NCBI RefSeq assembly: GCF_001953745.1
Contig: NZ_LWLN01000002.1
Location: forward strand, 310,001 to 374,000
Length of the DNA stretch: 64,000 bases
Source: Natrinema saccharevitans
GTDB taxonomy: Archaea; Halobacteriota; Halobacteria; Halobacteriales; Natrialbaceae
Direction: 5' to 3'
In this document: in pieces, positions 34,835 to 45,000 of the stretch
Layout: each line of letters starts with the position of its first letter
How positions within the stretch are numbered: position 1 is the first letter of the stretch
Made by a program: the position numbers and the translations under genes
The notes under the pieces: model-generated
Told to the model about the DNA's origin: nothing
Databases searched by the model: none
Seen by the model: only the letters and a program-made list of their open reading frames with translations

Positions 34835-35748
34835 GCAGTCACTCGACCGACAAAGGCCCCGCCGTGAACGACACCGCACAGGAAGCCGCAGGCAACAGCG
34901 CAACAGCTGACACTCGCATCAGTTTCAAGCGGTGGCTGGTCAAGAACTTGCGCAACCCCTACGTCATCTTTACGTCGCTAGTGCAACCGATCATCTTCTT
35001 CGTCCTGTTCGTCGAGGTATTCGGCGCAATCGCCGGTAGCGCGCTCTCGGAGGCACTTGGCCCCGACATCAGCTACGTCACGTACCTGTCTCCAGCTATC
35101 ATCATTATGTCCACACTCTCGTCGGCAGCCACCTCCGGCATCGGACTCGTCGACGATATGGAGGAGGGAATGTTCGAGAAGATGCTCGTCTCGCCGATGA
35201 ACCGGTCGGCCATGTTCTTCGGCAAAGTCCTGTCCGAGGTAGCCCGAATCGTCGTCCAGACGGTGATCATTCTCCTCCTTGGGTACCTACTATTGATTCT
35301 CAAAAACGGCGCAGCGTTCGATCAGTACCTCCGTACGGGCGTCGCTGGTATCGTTGGCGTCGTGCTCGTCACGGTGATCTTTGGCGGCGCGTTCATGGCG
35401 TACTCGAACATCGTTGCCCTGGTTACCCGCGATCAGGAAGCGACGATCATGTTCGCGAACCTGCTCACGTTCCCGCTGGTATTCATTTCGAGTGCCTTCC
35501 TCCCCCTCAGCGTACTTCCGGGATGGATCAGGACTGTCGCCGTGTTCAACCCCATCACGTACGGTGTCGACGGCGTCCGTGCTATCATGCTGGGACAGGA
35601 CGTGATGACGGTCTTCGAAGTGACGGCATTCGGTGGAATCTGGAACACAGTCGTGCCCGCAGTAATCATTCTCGTTGGATTCAATGTTCTATTGGGTTCG
35701 GTTGCAATCCGTCTATTACGTCGCGCTGCCAGAAGCAAAGTACAGTAG
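34831..35748 (+). CDS. ABC-2 type exporter permease (DrrB-like)
   Basis: 305 residues with six membrane helices of the ABC-2 fold. 'KNLRNPYVIFTSLVQPIIFF' is helix 1, 'EEGMFEKMLVSPMNRSAMFF' the conserved coupling region, and 'INPITYGVDGVRA'-like 'FNPITYGVDGVRAIMLG' precedes the last helix. It starts at the ATG overlapping the ATPase stop. It forms the exporter with the preceding gene. Confidence 0.92.
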   Translation: MSSHSTDKGPAVNDTAQEAAGNSATADTRISFKRWLVKNLRNPYVIFTSLVQPIIFFVLFVEVFGAIAGSALSEALGPDISYVTYLSPAIIIMSTLSSAATSGIGLVDDMEEGMFEKMLVSPMNRSAMFFGKVLSEVARIVVQTVIILLLGYLLLILKNGAAFDQYLRTGVAGIVGVVLVTVIFGGAFMAYSNIVALVTRDQEATIMFANLLTFPLVFISSAFLPLSVLPGWIRTVAVFNPITYGVDGVRAIMLGQDVMTVFEVTAFGGIWNTVVPAVIILVGFNVLLGSVAIRLLRRAARSKVQ

Positions 35749-36056
35749 TTCAAGACACCATCCAATTATTGGGAATTCGATCTAACGGGTCCACTAAACG
35801 AAACTACGAGAGATCACAGCATATGCATTGAGACAACCGGTCTCAACTTCTGATTCCGGTTGTAAGTTGTACAGTTTCGGAGGATAGGCTAAATTTGGGC
35901 CAAATTAGCGTCGGCCCGTCGTTAGATGCATCAATAAGATACCGATTCGAACCTTTTTAGCCGTAATTGTCGGGCAGGTGTGAGAAGTCATACGAATTCT
36001 GTCGCTGTCGAACAGCGTTGCTACTCCCGGGCGGCGGACTCGGAGGGTGTAGCTGG
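35749..36056. other. Intergenic stretch between exporter and transposase remnant
   Basis: Holds a coding remnant (35819-35890, annotated separately) and otherwise nothing I can assign. The right part may include the end of the insertion sequence at 36057-37758; I could not define its terminal repeats. Confidence 0.4.
35819..35890 (-). pseudogene. Second copy of the 'PPKL...ETG.LNAYA' coding remnant
   Basis: Minus-strand reading 'AYPPKLYNLQPESEVETG' then 'CLNAYAV' matches the remnant at 28602-28744. It stops soon after at a TAG. Parent gene unknown. Confidence 0.4.
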
Positions 36057-37758
36057 TTAATCGGGCGGGATCAATGCCGAGGCAACAAGCTCAACACACT
36101 CGCCCGCTGTCAGTATAGGCGCGTAGTCCATCCCGCCGTCGACGCCCGTTTTCAGCAGGAAGTCAGTCAGCCGCCAAATATTGTACAACACCGCGAACAC
36201 GAAATAGAACAATCGTACACGGTAATATTTCAAAGATATCTTCGCTAGAAAACCATTCTTGATGCTCTTGTACTTATTTTCGATCTGCCAACGGCAGCTA
36301 TAACGCCGACAGAATCCCTCAGCCTCGTCCGGCCCGGCTCTGAGATTCGTCGCGAACACAGGTGTTCCATCGCCGTTCGTTGAGGGCACGTACAGAATTT
36401 GCATCGGGTGGTTCTCCGACTCAACGTGTACAGGAGCAGATTCGACGGCTACGTCTTGGCGGTCAATGTCCATCTGGTTGATTACCTTACGCTCGTTGCT
36501 GTTGATCCGTTTTGGAATGAGGTAGTTCACACCGAGGTTCGAGCGGGTCTGAAACACACGTATCGAGTCACACTCGCGGTCGCACAGGACTGTCTCAATT
36601 GGAACATGTTGCTTGCTCGCTGAACCAACCGGCGGACGATGCGATGGATCTGATTGGAAGGGTTCTCGTCCCACGCTGAACTCTCTCGGACTGGTTCAAC
36701 AGCTAGCACAAGCGGGATATTCAGCCCAACAATGGATAACGTGGCGAACTTGAACGCACGCTCCTCCCGATTGAGTCCGCTGACCACCGCCATCCCGTCG
36801 ACGCCACCGTAGTAGGTGACGGTTGTGATGTCGATTGTGACTGTGACCGGCCGCCGGAACGACGCTTCCGAAGCAATTCTCGACACCAACTGATTCGTCG
36901 CTGTATCGACTCCTTCGATCAAACATCTGGAGTCGAATTGCTTGACGGCGCGAAGATGAGTCTCATCATGTGGGCCATACTTCTCGCCTCGTCGGAACTG
37001 GAAGCGAGCGGCCCCCTGAGCGGTCCCACAGCCGACAATCCCCATGAACGTCTGCAATTCGAAGAATTACACGTCCTCGTACGAGGCGTTCTGTGCTCGA
37101 CCAGAGTCGAACCCATCGAAACCATGATCTCGTGCGAGACGTGTTGTTCGGCGAATCTTCTCGGTCGAGAACTTAACGTCCGTAGGCTCGTCTTCCTCAC
37201 TGTCTTCGATCAAGTCCGGTTTCGAGTCAGTGACCTCTTCTTTCGGCCGTATCGCGGGGAAGGGTGAGCCGTAGTCGTGGACTTCTTTGACTACAAAATG
37301 AGCAGTGACAGTCACGTATTCGTGAACATCATCGTCGAAGCGGTTCCGCCAAGTGCGCGAGAGCACGGATTCGTCCGGAACGTGGTCCAATTCGAACGGT
37401 TCAGCGAGTTCCTGATACGTTTCGAGTGAGCGGTAGCTGTCGCCCGTGATTTCCCGGTAGATAAACAGACGGTGCATCCCTCGAAACGAATCGGGTGCCA
37501 CGCCGGATAGCCGTCTTCGAGTCGATCTGTGTAGATAGTGACCTCGCTCACTACAGCCCGGAGACACGTTCCATTCCGTAGTAAATCTCTGAGTTCGATC
37601 CCAGTCCTGTAGTCGTCGGTTATCCGACGGGCGCGATCTGAGAGTGGGTGCAGCGTATCCGGCATTGAATCTTGGTTGTACCGGCTGAATAGAAGTGACT
37701 GAGGATTTAGTCTGCCCTGACTAATCACGGAGGTGATTAGTCTATCAGAGCTACTCAT
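36057..37758 (-). pseudogene. DDE transposase remnant with two frameshifts and a stop
   Basis: The N-terminus from ATG 37758 ('LLFSRYNQDSMPDTLHPLSD') shifts frame near 37540. It continues in 'GMHRLFIYREITGDSYRSLE' and 'ESVLSRTWRNRFDDDVHEYV', meets a stop at 37067, and goes on in the same frame with 'VTIDITTVTYYGGVDGMAVV'. A second shift near 36617 leads to 'VPIETVLCDRECDSIRVFQ' and 'CRWQIENKYKSIKNGFLAKI', ending at TAA 36057. The segments together cover a complete haloarchaeal DDE transposase, distinct from the IS6- and ISH9-like ones. Terminal repeats not found. Confidence 0.82.
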
Positions 37759-37872
37759 ACATCGTACTGAGCTAGCGATCAAATCAACGCTTTGTGCGCA
37801 GGTGGGTGACGCCTCTGCTGAAATACTCGCGTGCTTCGTCGAAGAGATTATTCTACAGAGATACAGCGAGAG

Positions 37873-37898
37873 TGCCTCGAGGCTTGACCCCGAAGGCA
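37873..37898. repeat. Hairpin 3 (partner-like to hairpin 1)
   Basis: TGCCTCGAGG-cttga-CCCCGAAGGCA. Same sequence type and orientation as 30342-30366. It precedes hairpin 4 by about 300 bp of DNA without a gene. Confidence 0.4.
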
Positions 37899-38251
37899 AA
37901 TCACGTAAGCTATATGATGGATACCACCGTATTGGAGAGTACAGTTGCGACATGGATTAAAGACCGTAATCCGAAGCAACTGCCGGTAGTTGCGAGGAAT
38001 GCGACTCCTCTCAAAACCCGCGTCTTTGGCGTGGTGAGACGGGAGTTGTCGGGCCGTGGTGGAGCGGCCGACCCTCACGGACGCACCGGGCGTTCGGGTA
38101 TGAATTACAGACGACTCGTCATGGGAAGTTCGAGGGGAATTAAACTCGCCTGCGACCGCACGGCCCGTTTCGGGACGTGCGGTCAAAACGGTGAAGCCGC
38201 GGGGCTTGCCCCCGCGGTACTTCACGATGGCAATCGGTCTTCGTTGTCGAG
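37899..38251. other. Probable IS200/IS605-type remnant without intact tnpB
   Basis: Between hairpins 3 and 4 the plus strand is open in one frame ('QLPVVARNATPLKTRV' near 37980), reminiscent of haloarchaeal TnpB C-terminal tails, but no catalytic motif remains. I see no other gene between the transposase remnant and the regulator that ends at 38252. Confidence 0.35.
38191..38225. repeat. Hairpin 4 (IS200/IS605 right-end-like)
   Basis: GTGAAGCCGCGGGG-cttg-CCCCCGCGGTACTTCAC, a near-perfect stem that could also terminate transcription. It is homologous to 31172-31206. Confidence 0.5.
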
Positions 38252-39877
38252 TCACTGTTTGTGAACGCCGCTCGTGAACAGTTTTCGCTGCGCGGCACGG
38301 AGATGCTGGGTGAAGGTGGCTCGTGAGATGCCCAGAGCGTCCGCGAGTTCGCTCGTGTTGTTGTGTCGGGGGCGTTCGAAGTATCCCGCTTCGATGGCGA
38401 GTTCGAGCACCTGTCGCTGGCGGTCTGTCAACTCCTCGCTCGCAGTATCCTCTTTTGCAGGCCGCTCAGACGCCGTCCAGACGGTCATCACGTTGCTCTC
38501 ACCGTACGCCTCGGAGAGAATGCCGACACACTCCTGAACCGTCGTTTCTGGGCCGACGACAGCCGTGACCTTCGCTGTTTCGTCCTCGATGACCGTGTGA
38601 GAGAGCGAGACGCCGGCGTCAACGAGCAGCGTCTCCGGGGTCGGTGATGCGACGATGAGCCCGCACTGGACACGGTTCTCGGCGTCGGTTCGGTAGAATT
38701 CGATCGAAGAGATGGTATCACTCGACGCAGCGCGGGTAGTGAGATCGGCTTTCGTCGTCCCACGCAGAGTCGTCACGTAGAGGACGTTGTCGTCGTTGCG
38801 CGGGATGACTGAACTAGTCTGCAACGTCACCGTCTCGGGAAGGGCGGCAGCGAGCGTGGCGAGTGGATGGTCTCGACTGTTGAGAGAGAACGTCACGGTC
38901 GCGGTTGCTGACGACAGGAGCGTTCGTTTCCACGCGGTCGTCTGGAAGGCATACCCCACAGTCTCGGTGTACTCCGAGAGGAGCGTTTGCTCCGAACTGT
39001 CGATCCGCGGGCTTTGACTGTAGACCGTCAACACGCCGAAACAGAGCTCGTCGTGACTGATCGGGAGCGCCGCTACCGACCGGAAGTCGTGGTCGGTAGC
39101 GAGTTGCTCCCACTTCGCGCCTTCGGCGACAGATTCGGTCGTCCCAACCGTGTGTTCAAGCGATCGGACGACCGGTTCGGTTCTATCGAGCGCGAGAAAC
39201 GCGGGCTCCGAACGGTTCGTCGGTCGAGTGTCGGGGGTGAGAGCGGCTTCGAGATACGCCCTGTCCCCAGCCGCCGAGAGCGGAACGAGCTGCCGGTCAT
39301 CGTCGAGAATACCGATCCACGCGCAGGCGTATCCAGTGTCGACCAGGTGTTCACAGACGTTTCGACCGAGTTCCTCCCGGGTGGTCGAAGCCGTCACCAG
39401 TTCGAGCAACGTCTCTTTGGTTTTGCGCTCTCGAGTCAGGGCTCGTCGGGTCCGAGCGGCCGTGACTGCCGATTCGATCCGTCTGGCGAGTCGCGTCGGC
39501 TGGGCACTCAGATCACGCTTCCGGATGTAATCAGTGACCTGCTCACCGATGGCGTCGCTCGCAACTGCTTCGTTCCCCTCTCCAGTCACGAGGAGAAACG
39601 GGATTTCCGGCTCGTCGGCACGGATCGCGGTCAACAGATCGAGTCCGGTTCCGTCTCCGAGCTGGTAATCGCAGACGATACAGTCCGGCTCTTGCTCGTC
39701 CAGCGTGGTCTGTGCCTCCTCGAAGCTGGTCGCCGTCGACACCTGCAGCCGGTCGTGAGCGCGTTCGAGCAGTCGACGCTGGGTTCGGACCCACGTCTCA
39801 TCGTCGTCGATCAGCACGACAGCAATCGACCGTTCGTCCGATCCCGCGACCGGTCCATCCGTTGAGTTCACGGTCAC
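38252..39877 (-). CDS. Receiver-GAF-BAT-HTH_10 response regulator
   Basis: 541 residues. A REC domain (about 18-135) has the phosphoacceptor in 'PDCIVCDYQLGDGTGLDLLT'. A GAF domain (about 165-320: 'CEHLVDTGYACAWIGILDDD', 'FGVLTVYSQSP') and a BAT-type domain follow. A C-terminal HTH_10 (about 480-535: 'LTDRQRQVLELAIEAGYFER', 'ELADALGISRATFTQHLRAA') binds DNA. It lies just downstream of a histidine kinase on the same strand (138-bp gap), making a two-component pair. Output is probably transcriptional; the nearby divergent surface-protein gene is a candidate target. Confidence 0.9.
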   Translation of the reverse strand: MTVNSTDGPVAGSDERSIAVVLIDDDETWVRTQRRLLERAHDRLQVSTATSFEEAQTTLDEQEPDCIVCDYQLGDGTGLDLLTAIRADEPEIPFLLVTGEGNEAVASDAIGEQVTDYIRKRDLSAQPTRLARRIESAVTAARTRRALTRERKTKETLLELVTASTTREELGRNVCEHLVDTGYACAWIGILDDDRQLVPLSAAGDRAYLEAALTPDTRPTNRSEPAFLALDRTEPVVRSLEHTVGTTESVAEGAKWEQLATDHDFRSVAALPISHDELCFGVLTVYSQSPRIDSSEQTLLSEYTETVGYAFQTTAWKRTLLSSATATVTFSLNSRDHPLATLAAALPETVTLQTSSVIPRNDDNVLYVTTLRGTTKADLTTRAASSDTISSIEFYRTDAENRVQCGLIVASPTPETLLVDAGVSLSHTVIEDETAKVTAVVGPETTVQECVGILSEAYGESNVMTVWTASERPAKEDTASEELTDRQRQVLELAIEAGYFERPRHNNTSELADALGISRATFTQHLRAAQRKLFTSGVHKQ

Positions 39878-40015
39878 ACGCCACTCGACAGGTGGTCGTT
39901 GCCACGATCGGGCGCACTGTCTCGAATTCGGATCGTCATACCTGTACGTCTTGTAACACCTATTTAAACATCATACCAGCATATGGTGGTGTTCGAACGG
40001 CACCTGGCCCGACTA

Positions 40016-41728
40016 TCACGTCACGTTGGACTCACGTGTGTGAGATGCGGTCTCGATCTCGAAGCGTGCGCCGCCGTCTGCGGCGTCGCCGATCGCGAGT
40101 GACCAGCCGTGCGCTTCGACGATCGTCCGGACGATCGCCAGCCCGTACCCGGAGCCACCCCCGGTCGAAACACCGAACGAAAGGATGTCCTCGCGGCGAT
40201 CCGTCGGAATTCCCGGCCCGTCGTCCTCGACGTAGAATCCGGACGACGCCGACAGGTTACCGACGCGGACGGTCGTCGCATTCGCCCGCCCGCCGACAGC
40301 GTGATCGGTGCAGTTCTGAAAGAGGTTCTCGAAGGTCTGCTGGAGCCGACTCGCATCCGCCCGAAGCGAGTGCGTCGATTCGACGACGAGTCGAAGGTCG
40401 CCGGTATCGACCACGTCCCAGGCGGCTCTCGCGACGGTTTCGAGGTCGCAGTCGGTCGGCGTCTTCACGTCGGTGCTCTCGCGGGCCAGCGCAGGCAGCC
40501 CCTCGGCGAAGGCCCGAAGTCGGCGATGGACCGCTTCGAGATCGGATAACGACCGTTCGATCTCCGGCGCGGGCTCATCGAGGTCCACACGGAGGAGATG
40601 GAGCAGGCTCTCGCCGGTCGCCAGCGGCGTCGCCAGATCGTGACTGACAACGCCTGCGAGCCGTTCGAGCTGTTCGTTTTTGGCTTCGAGGCTCTCCTGT
40701 TGGCGCTTTTGCAGCGTGATGTCGGTCAGCGAGAGGATGTAGCCCCGCGGGTCCTGCAGGTCCGGATCGGTCCGGCGAACGCGGCCGACGTACTGCCGTG
40801 GGCGGCCGTCGACTTCGATCACGCACTCCAGGGCCGTTTCGAGATCGGGGTGGAGTTGGCCGTCATAGAGCAGGGCGTCTGGGAGGAGCGTGGTGAGATC
40901 GGCACCCTCGATGGGGGCGGTGGCGTCGACCAGTTCGCGTGCGGCTCGATTCGCGTCGAGGATCCGGTTCGAGTCGGTGATGACGAAAACGGGATCGCCC
41001 AGGGTGTGGAAGATTCGCTCGTGGGCGACCGGGAGAAAGCTGGCGAGTTCGGCCCGCTGGACGATGACCGCGAGCGGGATTCCGGTGAGGACGAAGACGA
41101 CCGGCGAGAGATCCGCCGTGGGGATCGGGTCGAACCCGAGATGAAACAGACCGTTGGCGATCCAGGGGATGCTCAGACAGACTAACAGGACCAGCGATTG
41201 GCGTCTGTACAGTCGGTTGTTCGTAAAGGTCTCGCCGGCGAGTAGCCCCGTACCGATGACGAGAAGACCGTAGGAGTAGACGACGTTGATACCGTGGGCG
41301 ATCCCGGGCGTCGTTTCCAGAACCGCCGTGTCGCCGACGGTGGTGGGGACGATCTCGGCATAAAACAGCGAGTGATACGGAGCTGTCCAGACGAGCGCGA
41401 GGACGCCGGCCGGCACCACCGAGAGGAGAAGAACCAATCCCTGTGAGAGCCATTCCTCACGGTCGGTGTACTGGAGCGCGAAGACGATCCAGACGATCGG
41501 GACGGTGACGACTGAGAGATACGAGAGTTGACTGAAAAACAGGAGCCACGCCTCGCCCGTCGACACCAGATACCCGACGTACGTCGACGCCCAGAACGCG
41601 ACGATCAGCAGGAACACCCCGAACGTGAAGGCTGGCTGTCGGCGGTCGTACCGGGTCAACAACGCGACCGCGAGCAGGCCGCCGACGAGCGCCGACCCCG
41701 CGTACGCGATCAGCCCGGCGACGTGCAT
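40016..41728 (-). CDS. 7TM-PAS sensor histidine kinase
   Basis: 570 residues from ATG 41728, at the start of the first membrane helix; a GTG at 41782 would add 18 residues. Residues about 1-215 form seven membrane helices (histidine kinase N-terminal 7TM sensor). A PAS domain (about 225-345: 'HTLGDPVFVITDSNRILDAN') follows. The H-box 'VVSHDLATPLATGESLLHLL' carries the phospho-histidine. The ATPase domain has 'TFENLFQNCTDHAVGG' (N-box), 'VEDDGPGIP' (G1) and 'GSGYGLAIVRTIVEAHGW' (G2). Likely partner: the receiver-HTH_10 protein downstream. Confidence 0.9.
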   Translation of the reverse strand: MHVAGLIAYAGSALVGGLLAVALLTRYDRRQPAFTFGVFLLIVAFWASTYVGYLVSTGEAWLLFFSQLSYLSVVTVPIVWIVFALQYTDREEWLSQGLVLLLSVVPAGVLALVWTAPYHSLFYAEIVPTTVGDTAVLETTPGIAHGINVVYSYGLLVIGTGLLAGETFTNNRLYRRQSLVLLVCLSIPWIANGLFHLGFDPIPTADLSPVVFVLTGIPLAVIVQRAELASFLPVAHERIFHTLGDPVFVITDSNRILDANRAARELVDATAPIEGADLTTLLPDALLYDGQLHPDLETALECVIEVDGRPRQYVGRVRRTDPDLQDPRGYILSLTDITLQKRQQESLEAKNEQLERLAGVVSHDLATPLATGESLLHLLRVDLDEPAPEIERSLSDLEAVHRRLRAFAEGLPALARESTDVKTPTDCDLETVARAAWDVVDTGDLRLVVESTHSLRADASRLQQTFENLFQNCTDHAVGGRANATTVRVGNLSASSGFYVEDDGPGIPTDRREDILSFGVSTGGGSGYGLAIVRTIVEAHGWSLAIGDAADGGARFEIETASHTRESNVT

Positions 41729-42025
41729 GAATCTGCGAATCCCTTGTGCGTCGACACGTACCACTCTATCGGTTCCGGTCACACACAGAATATCTCACGG
41801 AGATGGGCAAGTGAAGGTCCCATGCCGCGAGAAACACAATTATACCACCATTCGCTGGTATCCCATTTAAGTCGGTCGTGTCAGTACCGATCAACAAAGA
41901 ATGCGACATCTCTCATCAGTGGTAACAGTCAGCACCCCGCTGTCACAGCCCCTCTCGAACCTACGGAGAGTTGTCGTGGTTCGGAGACGCGACGAATTGC
42001 CACCCGCTTACAGAACGCTGAACCA

Positions 42026-45000
42026 ATGATCCGTCGGAAACTCGTTGCAAAGACGCGAAGGATTCAGAGCCGCTCGAATGGTCGAGACAGCGGCGCAGTC
42101 ACGTTGGTCCTTTCAGTCGTGCTGGTCGTGTCGACGCTCGCAGCCGGGACGGTCGTCCTCTCTGCGGTGTCGGCTGCCGACTCGTCGAGCACCGTCCAGG
42201 CGGACGAGGGGCCGAACCTGCTCACCAATCCGGGGTGTGATGCTGACGACGGTAGCGGTTCCCCACCGGACGGGTGGTCGTTGGTGTCGAGCAACGTCCA
42301 GTGTACTGACCCAGCGACAGTCGGTGACCCGACGCCGCCCGACGGCTCCGACGCGTTCGTCGACTTCTCCCAGGACGACTCCGACGGCATCGTCGAGCAG
42401 GAGGTCGACGTGTCCGGCGGGGCGGAGTACAACCTCGGCGGCGAGGCCGGGCGAGGGTCCGGCACCAGCGACTACGTCGAGGTCGAGGTCGAGTACCTGA
42501 ACGAGAATGGCGACGAGATCTCCGGCGGTACCACGGTGGAATCCAAGCCGGCGAGCGGCACCTACGAGTCGTTCGAGGAGACGACCGTGGCCCCCGAAGA
42601 CGCGGCCACCGCCGTCGTCCGGGTGACTCTCGTCGACGTCGACGACACCAGCTACTCGGACGCATACCTCAACGAGGTGGAGTTCCGCGAGGTCACGAGC
42701 GGAGTGGCTGCGTTCCCCGTCAGCGGCGTCGAGACGGGCGTCGAGCAGACGCTCGACCCGTCGTGGACGCTCCACGACGATGACTACGCGGAGCAGGGCG
42801 ACGACCTCGGGAGCGAGCCTGCCGACCTCGTGAGTTTCGGCGGCGGGGATCTCGGGGGCGATGCGACTGAACACGACGCGGGAGCCAACGTCTCGCTCGC
42901 GGGCGGGCATCTCCAAGTGAACGCCGACGGGTCGTACGAACTCACGAACCCGACTCAGACCGGGACGTTCACGTTCGATTACCGAATCGAGGATTCGAGT
43001 AGCTCCGACGAGGCGTCGGTAGAGATAACGGTCGATGATAACACGCTCCACAATCCGGGCTGTGAGGAGACCGATACCGACAGCAACCCCATGGGATGGG
43101 CCGTGGCGACCGGGAGTATGACCTGTTTGGACCTCGACGAAGACGACGACACGAGCCACTCGTCCATCGACGCAACCAGTTTCGCAGCCGACATCGGCGG
43201 TGACGCGGAGGCCGAACAGACCGTCTTCGTCGTTCCGGGCGAGGAGTACACCCTGGAGGGGTACTACGGTACCGACGACGGGGACGACGACGGCGAGGTC
43301 GTGGTGGAGTACCTCGACGAGAACGGCGACGTGATCACCGGCGAGGGGATGACGCTCTCGGACCTCCAGTCGGACTCGACGACCGAGTTCGACCAGTTCA
43401 GCGACTCCGCGGTCGCGCCGAGCGGGGCGAGGCGGGCCACCATCAGACTCTCCATGAATCACGTCGACGCCGGCACCTACGCTGGCGTCTACTTCGACGA
43501 CCTTTCGTTCGAGCGGCTCGACCCCGCCCCGGACGCGAAGGACGTGGACGGCCTGTCGGTCGACATCGACGAGACGCTCGCGGAGTCCGTCTTGGACGAC
43601 CACGGCGACGGGACGGACTACCTCGGTGACCCCCAGGCCGAGGTCGTGGGCTTCGGCGGCGGAGATCTGGACGGCGAAACGACAGCGTACGACGCAGGAG
43701 AGACGGCCTCGCTTGCAGGTGGAGAATTGACCGTTGCGTCGGACGGCACGCTTCAACTCGAGGACCACACGAAGGCGGGCACTTACACGTTCGACTACCG
43801 CCTGGAGAACGAGGCGGGGAGCGACGACGCGACGGTGACCGTTACTGTCGAGGACACTACCCCACCGACTGCCGACGCGGGCTCGGACCTGACCGTCGAC
43901 GAAGACACGGCCCTGTCCTTCGACGGGTCGGAATCGACCGACAACGGAGCGATCGACAGCTACGAGTGGGAGTTCGGTGACGGGAAGACCGCGACCGGTG
44001 CAACTCCGAGTCACACCTACGCCGATCCGAGAACGTACACGGTGGACCTCACCGTGACGGACACGGCCGGGAACGAGGACACCGACACCGTCGAAGTCAC
44101 CGTGCGGGACGTGACGCCGCCGACGGCCGACGCCGGAGGCGACCGGATTGTGGCATCTGGTCAGCAACTCGATTTCGACGGCTCCGGTTCCACCGACAAC
44201 GTCGACGTCACCGGCTACGAGTGGGACTTCGGCGACGGAGCGACCGACACCGGCAAAACCGTCACGCACACGTTCGGAGCCGCCGACACCTACGACGTCT
44301 CGCTGACGGCCGCGGACGACGCCGGGAACACCGACACCGACACCGCGACGGTGACCGTCACCGATGGAGTGCCTATCGACACCTGCACGACGATCGACGT
44401 CCCGGGGAAATACGTACTCACCGACGACCTCGAACGCGACGAGACGTGTCTCGAGATCACCGCGAGCGACGTCCATCTCGACGGCAACGGCTACACCGTC
44501 ACGTCGACAGCGAGCGAGAACGAAGACGCCGGCATCATCGTCGACGGCTCGGCGGGCGAGTTGACGAACGTCTCCGTCGAGAACGTCACGCTCGTCGACT
44601 GGGACGGGGGGAGCGACACGGCCCAAAGCGACGGGAATATCGACGACTTCGGGCAGGGACTCGCCCTCGACACTGTCTCCGAGAGCGTCGTCTCGAACGT
44701 GACCGCGACCGGCGCGTACGTCGGCGTCTACCTGAACGAGGTCGAGGACGTCACCGTCACAGACAGCACGTTCGGCGGAAGCGAGGACGCCGGCATCGGG
44801 CTGCGTGAGACGGCCGACAGCACGATTCACAACACCACCGTGACCGACGCTGGCAGGAACGGAATCGAGGCCGACGGCGTCACGGCCACACGCATTGCGA
44901 ACAACTCCGTCGAAGGAAGCCAACGCGGTGGTATCGTTCTGCTGGGAGACTCTGGCGCCGTCACCGTCGACCGAAACACAGTCACTGATAGCGACGGTTC

